A stretch of DNA of 64,000 bases from Brachionus rotundiformis. Taxonomy: Eukaryota > Rotifera > Eurotatoria > Ploima > Brachionidae. Location of the stretch: NCBI GenBank assembly GCA_016802295.1, contig JAESIW010000137.1:3193961-3257960 (forward strand), written 5' to 3'. Positions 56,301-64,000 of this stretch are shown here, piece by piece. The notes beneath the pieces were generated by a model. That model had not been told where the DNA came from. It did no database searches and worked only from the letters and a program-made list of their open reading frames with translations. Numbering within the stretch: position 1 is the stretch's first letter; every line of letters begins with the position of its first letter. Both the position numbers and the translations under genes were made by a program.

Positions 56301-59300
56301 GGACCACTTTAGTGTCGACGAGTCGACTGGCATGATATCGCTTCGGAGGGAAATATCGCCGAGTGTCAAAGAGGCCATAATGTTCAATCTGATCGCCGAG
56401 GACCAGGGACGGCCGGCGCTCAGCTCGTCGGTCAGCGTTAGTCTCTCGTTCGCCGACAGAGACAACGAGCCGCCCAAATGGCTCGCCGAAACAGAGAAAC
56501 GCTTCGAAAGAGTGGTGCGCATACCCGAGGCCATATCGCTCAATCAAGTGGTCGAAACGCTCGACGCCGAGTCCAACTATGCGCCCAATTCAAAGCTCAT
56601 ATTTGACTTTTCGCCCAAGCCGCAGCCCGAGTCGTTCATTATCCAGCAGGAGAGACTCGCCGGCACCAATCGCTACCGTGGCAAGATAATTGTCTACCAG
56701 CCGCTTGACGCCGAGAGTCAAAATTTCTACGAGCTGCATGTGCGTGTACAAAACGCTGCCGCACAACCAATGGAAATAACCGGCCTCGTCCGCGTCGAAA
56801 TACTCGACTCGAACGACAACATGCCGCTGTTCACATCGCCGACATACTTGGCCAACGTGAGCGAGAACTCGCCACCCAACAGCTACGTGACCAAAGTGAC
56901 CGCCGTCGACAAGGACATCAGCGCGCCCAACAACCTAGTCGTCTACTCGATAAACGATCCGGACGCTAGCCGCAAATTTCAAATCGATCCGTACACTGGC
57001 AACATAACCACTCGTGTAGTGCTCGATCGCGAAGAGCTCAAGGTCTACTTTATAGACATAACGGCGTGCGATTCGGCCATGTCCGACCGGCCTAACATGA
57101 ACTCGCCAAATTGTCGCACGGCCAACGTGCGCATCGACGTAGCCGACACAAACGACAACGCGCCATACTTCAACTACTCAATGTACGAGGCGAGTGTGGT
57201 CGAGAATTCGGAACGCGGCACGCCAATCTTGAGCATACAAGCGAACGATTTGGACGAGAACGCCCAGCTCAGGTATTTGATTACCGACGGCAATGAGGAG
57301 AATGTGTTCGGCGTGCGCGAGTCCATTGGCGAAATATACGTGGCCAACAATGCCAAATTGGACTACGAAATGTTCGAAGCGTTTCATTTGACGCTTACAG
57401 TAAGCGATGGCATTCACAACGCCAGTACCAAGGTGACAATTAATCTGCTTGATGTGAACGACAATCCGCCCGTATTTACCCAAGTGCCGCCGTACGAAAT
57501 CGAACTCATCGAAGAGGACATGAACTTTCCGCGCACTATTCTCAAAATAAACGCCACAGACGGCGACACCAAACGTCCCAACACAATTGTGTACAAAATA
57601 AACTACAATTACACCCAAAATGGCACTAGTTTTCGTCCGTTTGCCATCGATCATCGCACAGGCGAGATAATACTGCAGGAAAAGCTCGATCGAGACTACC
57701 CGAACGGTCGGCCCGTGTGGTCGTTTAACGTGATAGCGTCGGACGAAGGCGGCATCAAAGGCTGCATGGACAGCACGGCTGTGGTTAATGTGCGTCTAAC
57801 GGACATAAATGACAACGCGCCTGTGTTCGACCGGCCGCCGTACATCGGCCACATAATGGAGAACCTAAAAGCGGCCACTTTGATCATGAGCGTGCAAGCG
57901 AACGACTACGACGACCCGCTCATGGCTCACAACGCCTTGCTCAAGTACCAAATAGCCGAGAACAAAAAGTTCGGCAATTTGGACGTGTTCAGCATAAACG
58001 AGACCAGTGGTCAAATATACCAGAACATAATGCTGGACAGAGAGCAAATAGACAAGTACACAATTGAGGTGTGTGCGACAGACGGCGGTGGCAAACGCGG
58101 TTGCGGTCAAGTGACCATTTATGTGGACGATGCGAACGATCAAGCACCACAATTTCAGTCAAACACGTACACAGAGACCATAGACGAGGACTTTGCGATT
58201 GGCGAGCGGGTCATAATCGTGACAGCGAGCGACAAGGACATTGGCCTCAATGCCGAGCTGAGCTATGGCCTCAAGTCCGAATGCTTGGTCCGAAATTCCA
58301 TTTATACCGGCAACGATCAACTGGACTGTGTCGATGGTGTCCGCGAGCCCATCTATTTTAAAGTGGACACTGAACGCGAGGTCAACAGCGGCTTTGTCAA
58401 ATTGGCCAAGTTGGTCAATTTTGATCCGCCCGATTACCATCGATTGTTCAAATTGAACGTGAGCGTAAGCGATGGCGTGCATTTCAACTACACAACTGTG
58501 TTTGTCAATATAGCCGATGTGAACGACGAGGCGCCGCAATTCGTCGAGCCGGTCAAGAATGTGCCAGTGTACGAGTCAATACCACCATTGAGCATAATAA
58601 CCAACTTTAGTGCTCGCGATTTGGACACCAACGAAATGAATCGGCGATTTAGCTACTCGTTGGATCGAAAGTCGGACGGCAGTCACCAGTTCAGCATTGA
58701 CCAGCACGGCAATTTGTACAATTTGGAGCCGTTGGACCGCGAACTAAAGGACAAGTACATACTGAGAATATTCGCCATTGACGAGGGCTATCCGCCTCAG
58801 ACCGGCATTGCCACGCTCAATCTAGAAGTGCTCGACGTAAACGACAACTATCCCGTGTTTGCCGACGACTATCGGCCCGTCATTTGGGAGAATAGTGCAG
58901 CCAATCAATTTGTCGCCTCGATCAGGGCCAAGGACGCCGACTCGCCCGACAACGGACCGCCCTATTCGTTCGAATTTCCGGGCAAATTGAACGTTTGGCC
59001 GGACCGCAAAAACGCCAAATTTAACCTAACCTATGTGTTTGACGAAATAAATGGCGACAATCATGCCAATGTGTACACACTTGCCCAATTCGACCGAGAG
59101 GGCACCAATTGTGACCAATCGCGTTTAACCAACGAGTACGACATTGAGAATCAGTGCAAAGTGGTCAAAGTGCCTGTGCTGATGCGAGACAGTGGTAGAC
59201 CGGCTCAAAGCGGCATAAACTATTTAAATGTCATAATTGGCGACCTAAACGACAATTTGCACTACTCGGGCATAAAAAAAATAATTGTCTACGACTATAA

Positions 59301-62300
59301 GGGAAGTGTGCTGAACAGTGTGAACATGATTGGTAATGTGTATGCGGAGGACAAGGACGATTGGGACGCTGGCGACAAAGAGTTCAAATTTGTGCCACAA
59401 ACGGACGATTTGATAAGGTCCTATTTTGATCTGGTCCAAGATGTAAACGATTTGAAGTATAGTGGACAATTTGGCGTGCCCGGTTCCATAATACTCAAGG
59501 CTGGCGCCAAGCCGGGCGAATACGAGTTCAAAGTAAGCGTCAAAGACTTGACTAGACCCAGGTACGAGGCTCAAATGGCCACTGTTTATGTGTCCGTTAG
59601 AAAGTTGAGCGAGGATTTGGTAAAAAATAGTGGCTCGTTTCGTTTGAGCGGTCTCGAGGCCGAACGCTACGTGGAGAGCAGATATTCGCCGGACGGCAGG
59701 TCGTTTTTGAATCGGATACAAACGTATCTGGCACGTGATGTGTTCGGCTTGGCGTCCGAGGACAATTTGGTGTTTTTTAGCGTCATGGCCCAATCGAGCA
59801 CTTTGGTCGACTTCAGGTACTCGGCGCACGGCTCGCCAGTGTTCACTACACAAAAGTTAAACGGTCTATTGGCCCACAAAAAGGACAGCTTTGGGCAATT
59901 TTTGTTCGAGCTCAATTCGAACGTTGGCCTGGTCTCGATTGGCATAGACGAGTGCGCCGAGTCCGAGCGAAAATGCAAAGACTCCGGCTGTCGCACTCGA
60001 ACGGTCTACTCGAGCAAGCCGGCGCTTGTCAACGCCAATCAAACGAGCCTGGTCGGCGTTCACGCTGTCGAAGTGCACGAATGCGCGTGCAAATCGCTGC
60101 AGGGCTACGCTTTCGAGTCGCTGATGGACCGCTCGTGCTCCGACCCCGACTATTGTCTCAACGGCGGCATGTGCATCAAGTCCGGCTCGGTGCACAAGTG
60201 TCAGTGTCCGCGCGGCTTCGACGGACCGCGCTGCCAAAAGACCATCCGAAGCTTCAACAGCAGTGGCGGCTTTGCCTGGCTGCCCTCGCTGCCGCAGTGC
60301 CAAGACATGGCGCTCTCGTTCGAGTTCATCACTTCGAACGCCAAAGGCCTGCTCTTCTACAACGGACCCATAAACAACCACAAGCACACTGGCCAGCACT
60401 CACACCCGGCCAAGTATCAACAGGACTTCATCGCGCTCCAAATGGACAACGGCAAGCTTGTGTTTCAAATAAAACAAGGCATCAATGCCAAAACCCATTC
60501 CTATTTGCTCAACAATTACAATCGGACTCTCGATGACCAAAAGTGGCACCGAGTTGACATATACAAAACAGGCTTCAAGTACCGAATCACCATAGATCGA
60601 TGTTTGCACAACCAATTTGGCTCGCGTGGCCCCCAAATTGGCCACAAGTCGAGCACCAGTCACTCGTTGATGTTCATAAACGGCTGCGAGCACGAAATAC
60701 AAGTACAAATACACGATCTATTCATCAACTCAAATCAGTATTATCCGATGCAAATTGGCGGCCTGTACGACAAGAACAGTGTGGCAAAGACACTTGACTA
60801 CAAGGGCAACTTTGTCGGCTGTGTCAGAAACCTGAAAGTAAATGGCGAATTGTACGACATGCAAATAGATACGCATCGAGTGCAAGGATTTCATTTGAAT
60901 AGTGAAAATTCTTGTCCACGTGCTGACCAACACTGCAGTATTATGAACTCGACCAATTACTGTATGAATGGTGTGTGCGATGCCGATTTCAAAAAGTCCG
61001 AATGCATTTGCAAGCCGGGCTATCGGGGCGCTCAATGCGAGCTCAAGACACTGGCGTTTGATTTTCAAACGCCGGGCATAAACAAACGAGCTGGCAGCTA
61101 TCTCAAGTACAGGTATGTGTACAAGAGTGACGGCCGAAGTCCGGCCTACGACTTGCATCTTAAAAAGCATACCAAAATACAATTGTTGTTCAGGACGAGA
61201 GAGAATACGACCGATAGAGCGCAGACTTTGTTTCAAATAACGTCGCCAAATCGAGCCCAGTATGTCTATTTGGAAATAGTGAACAATGTGGTTGTGTTTA
61301 GGTTTGATATTGGCGCGGGAGAGAGCGCTGTTTCCATTGAGAGTGTACAAGTGAATGATGGCAAATGGCATTTTGTCAAAGCGCACAGATACGGTCGCGA
61401 GGCGAGCATTGTGCTGGACGACGGCGAGGGACTTAAAATGAACTACACGTTCGGCATGCCCAATGGAGCACAGGAAATGGACGTGGACAGAGACTCGATA
61501 TTTCTTGGAGCCAAGGTTGTTCAAATAAAAGTGAGTGGATATGAGATATCGCGCGACTACCATGACAGTTGTATGATGGATGTTCGCTTCGATGGCAAAC
61601 CGTTGCCCTATTTGGCCATAGAAGAACAAGAGTACGAAGACATTGCCATTAAAATGGAGTCTGTAAATGTGAATGATGGCTGCAAGAGCGAGGACTATTG
61701 TAAGGGCATATTTTGTCCGTCTAATCAAAAGTGTGTTGATCAATGGCGACTGGGCGAGTGTCAGTGTCCGAAGGGACAATTTCTCAATGGTTCTAGATGC
61801 CAGAATTTGAACGATTGTCAATTGTGCTTTCACCAAGGCACAAAGTACTGTGAAAAATATGACAATAATCAAATAATTGCGTACGAAAATTTCCAAAATG
61901 GTTATCATGAGTCCGGCGGCGGATCCAAGTATGCAGTGGGCGATTATCCGCCCGATAATTGGTTTATTACCAGAGAGTTGGGTGCTGAGTCAAAAGAGGC
62001 AAACAAGATTTGGAGAGTGACCGATGACGATACACAAGAAGCAACTGCGTTCAGATGTGTATGCAAGAAGGGCTTTTTTGGACAATACTGTAATGCCCAG
62101 GCCAGCCGCAGGACTGCTGTATTCATTAGCCCTGAGGCTATTTCCATCATTGTTCTATGCATTATTATGAGTTTATGTAATTATTATTATTATCAATTTT
62201 ATTTAATTATTTAGCTAAATTTTATTTGATATTTAATTTTAAAGTCTTGATTTTGGCCTTTATTGTGTACGCCCGGACCAAGTCGCCCACTCCAAAGCAT

Positions 62301-63760
62301 TACATGTTGGGCGTCGATCCTCACGATGAAGTTAGAGAAACAATCATCAATTATGTCGAAGAAGGATGCCCTGATGTTGATCAAGTAATTAATTGTTCTT
62401 AATTATTAAGTGTTTTTGTGACATTTCAAGCTTGCAAAAGAAAAATTTGATTTGCTATTGCTGTCCAATTAAAGTATTATCTTTTATTGGGCCTATTCGG
62501 TATACTAGTATGCTTTAATATCAAAAATGCTCACCTCCGTTTTTATAATCATTTTGATAACAAAAAATGTTACCAAAAATTTTTATAAATACAGTAGAGT
62601 CTTGTTATAGCGATGCTGATTAATACGATATTCGCTTTAAAACGATATTTTTTTTCATAATTTACATTCCCCAATATAATAATCCTTTAACATACAGATT
62701 TGATTAATACGATATTGGTTAATACGATGTCCATTTTTTCCTGTAATATTTTAATAATCAAGCTATCATTACAAAAATTGACTTATCAATAAAAATATGA
62801 AAATTATCCAAGTTTATTTTTATGAGTGCGGGACACATGCAATTTTAAGCCACGAGAGCCTTCCATATATTTCCCATCCAAGTTCTAAACATTGTTTGAA
62901 TTGCATTAATCATTTTAGTTTTTAGTTTCGGAATTAAATTTATTTTTCCTGAAGTCAAATTTTACTATTTCAAATGTTCAAATTTAGTACTACAATTTAG
63001 TATGCTATCCTTTTTCCTTGATAACATAACCGGCAAGACCCCTTTTATTTGATCATAAAAATAGGATTAAAATTAACAGAAAGAGTAAGGGTTCAAAATA
63101 TTTATCCTCTTATTTTAATCCGCTTACTAATTAACATAATCTCACAGTTTTCAAATGTCACTTAACTACTCAGTATTCATTTTAAAGCACAAATTTATTA
63201 AACTTATTTAAAATTAAAAGAGTTCATATGACATAACAAGATTGGCCAAACCATTGGATCCAACGGGATCGATGTCTTCTCATCCGTTGGTCAACAACTC
63301 ACTTAACATGTCTGATGGTTCGACAGCGGTCGATGGCGACTTTCCGCCTGCCGTGCCCAGACAAAGACCGCCACTGCAAGAAATGAGCTACATCCGTAGA
63401 GATGTACCTCCTGTCACACACATCACTGGCCTGAAGGCCCAAAGACCCCAAAACAATGAAGTCGGCGATTTCATCAATACTAAATTGAGAGAAATAGACA
63501 ATGATCCAGTACAGCCGCCCTACGATAGTCTACAAGAGTATGCCTATGAAGGCGAGGGCAGTATTTACGGATCTACATTGAGTGCCCTTGAGATAAACAA
63601 ATTAGATGATGCAACATTGGTAAAAGGAAAAAAAGAAGATAATTTAGACTCGGATTTGGAACAAATGAAAAATTGGGGCCCTAAATTTAGTAAAATATCA
63701 ACTATTTATGGTTTAGTATCCGACGATGAAGCCAATGAAGAAAAATTAATACAAAATTAA
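53311..63760 (+). CDS. Classic N-type cadherin (CadN-like)
   Basis: Catenin-linked cell-adhesion receptor. Exons 53311-62176, 62245-62384 and 63221-63760 give 3181 residues. Signal peptide MKLTHLIFIALAIPYIVTS, then a prodomain-like start with a furin site RQKR at 248-251. About fifteen cadherin-repeat linkers follow, for example EDYNDNSPQF, RDINDHAPKF, LDVNDNPPVF and TDINDNAPVF. After residue 2250 come EGF (CLNGGMCIK..CQCPRGFDG), laminin-G, EGF (CMNGVCDA..CICKPGYRG), laminin-G, and Cys-rich EGF-like modules. TM at about 2943-2966 is split by intron 1. The tail begins TKSPTPKHYMLGVDPHDEVR, with DEVRETIINYVEEG for p120-catenin. It ends with the beta-catenin site VGDFINTKLREIDNDPVQPP, YDSLQEYAYEGEGS and WGPKFSKISTIYG. 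Organisation matches Drosophila N-cadherin. The 8.9-kb exon is far richer in G and C than the flanks and introns. Confidence 0.95.
62592..62735 (+). mobile_element. Left end of a pogo/Tigger-like transposon in cadherin intron 2
   Basis: CAGTAGAGTCTTGTTATAGC after a TA dinucleotide at 62590-62591, with repeated GATTAATACGATATT (two copies) and a third variant TTAATACGATGTCC. It resembles the terminal inverted repeat of Tigger/pogo elements, which duplicate TA on insertion. No matching right end was seen in the rest of the 836-bp intron (62385-63220), so it is truncated or the other end has decayed. No transposase is visible. Confidence 0.6.
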
Positions 63761-63937
63761 CATCGATTATTAACTACCTCGGCTTTTGTTTTTTTTTTCT
63801 TTGTTATTTTTTTAAAACAAAAATTTGTGTAAATTTTAATCGATCTTTAAAAATATTGTTTTTTCTGTTCAAATTAGAAGTGTTAAACGTCTTTTTAATA
63901 TTATTTTGTTCTTTTTGTTTTTATTTACTTAATTATT

Positions 63938-63943
63938 AATAAA
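63938..63943 (+). terminator. Poly(A) signal of N-cadherin
   Basis: AATAAA about 180 bases after the stop codon at 63758-63760; the intervening 3' untranslated region is T-rich. Nothing else is recognised between here and the end of the window. Confidence 0.5.
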
Positions 63944-64000
63944 TTATATTAAATCAGGATTTTTTTATTTTTTTTCCCTTTTCACTCCTTGTGAAGCATA

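Noticed and set aside
60730..61908. A 392-codon open frame antisense to the cadherin exon
   Set aside because: It overlaps laminin-G and EGF coding sequence, has no family features, and is explained by the G/C-ending codon preference of the sense strand, which removes stops from antisense frames. The antisense frames at 55045-55446, 55729-56547, 57178-57654, 59245-59853 and 59866-60399 are rejected for the same reason.

Overview
The window is nuclear DNA from an AT-rich invertebrate animal. The evidence is spliceosomal introns of about 45-70 bp with GT-AG ends, a eukaryotic tRNA-Glu, and metazoan-only genes: a classic N-cadherin, a K2P channel, an ABCA transporter and an amine-type GPCR. The cadherin has the protostome-style layout (many cadherin repeats, then EGF and laminin-G modules, then a catenin-binding tail). 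A monogonont or bdelloid rotifer is my best guess from base composition, intron size and cadherin type, but nothing here proves it. Spliced gene models were assembled by hand from reading frames, splice sites and recalled family sequences.

Layout, left to right. 1298-7543 (+): ABCA transporter with an assembly gap at 5671-6066. 7783-8829 (-): degenerate amine-type GPCR. 9583-10615 (-): the two molybdopterin synthase subunits as separate tandem cistrons. 11251-14000 (-): glutamine:fructose-6-phosphate amidotransferase with three in-frame microexons. 15830-16771 (-): mitochondrial hydroxyacyl-CoA dehydrogenase. 17100-17171 (+): tRNA-Glu(UUC). 17461-18978 (+): single-pass membrane protein resembling NICE-3/C1orf43. 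20202-20844 (-): ARF6. 20845-27990: repeat-rich DNA with nested mobile elements. 28011-29981 (-): intronless BiP. 30515-32426: more repeats. 33948-36869 (-): K2P channel, an unrecognised four-TM protein and a small EF-hand protein. 38380-43408 (-): BLTP3/UHRF1BP1-type lipid-transfer protein. 44633-46894 (+): PRP40 splicing factor. 46895-53310: non-coding DNA with one decayed LINE. 53311-63760 (+): N-cadherin, whose extracellular part lies in one 8.9-kb exon.

Most genes are ordinary housekeeping or membrane genes and do not form one pathway. The only clear functional pair is the two molybdopterin synthase subunits; the BiP promoter carries stress-response-like sites. The most interesting points are the GFAT microexon cluster at the interdomain linker, a strong splice acceptor abutting the second MOCS2 start codon, a nested pair of transposon insertions datable against an empty site 4 kb away, and direct repeats flanking the BiP gene. 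I saw no CRISPR array and no recognisable bacterial or viral gene.
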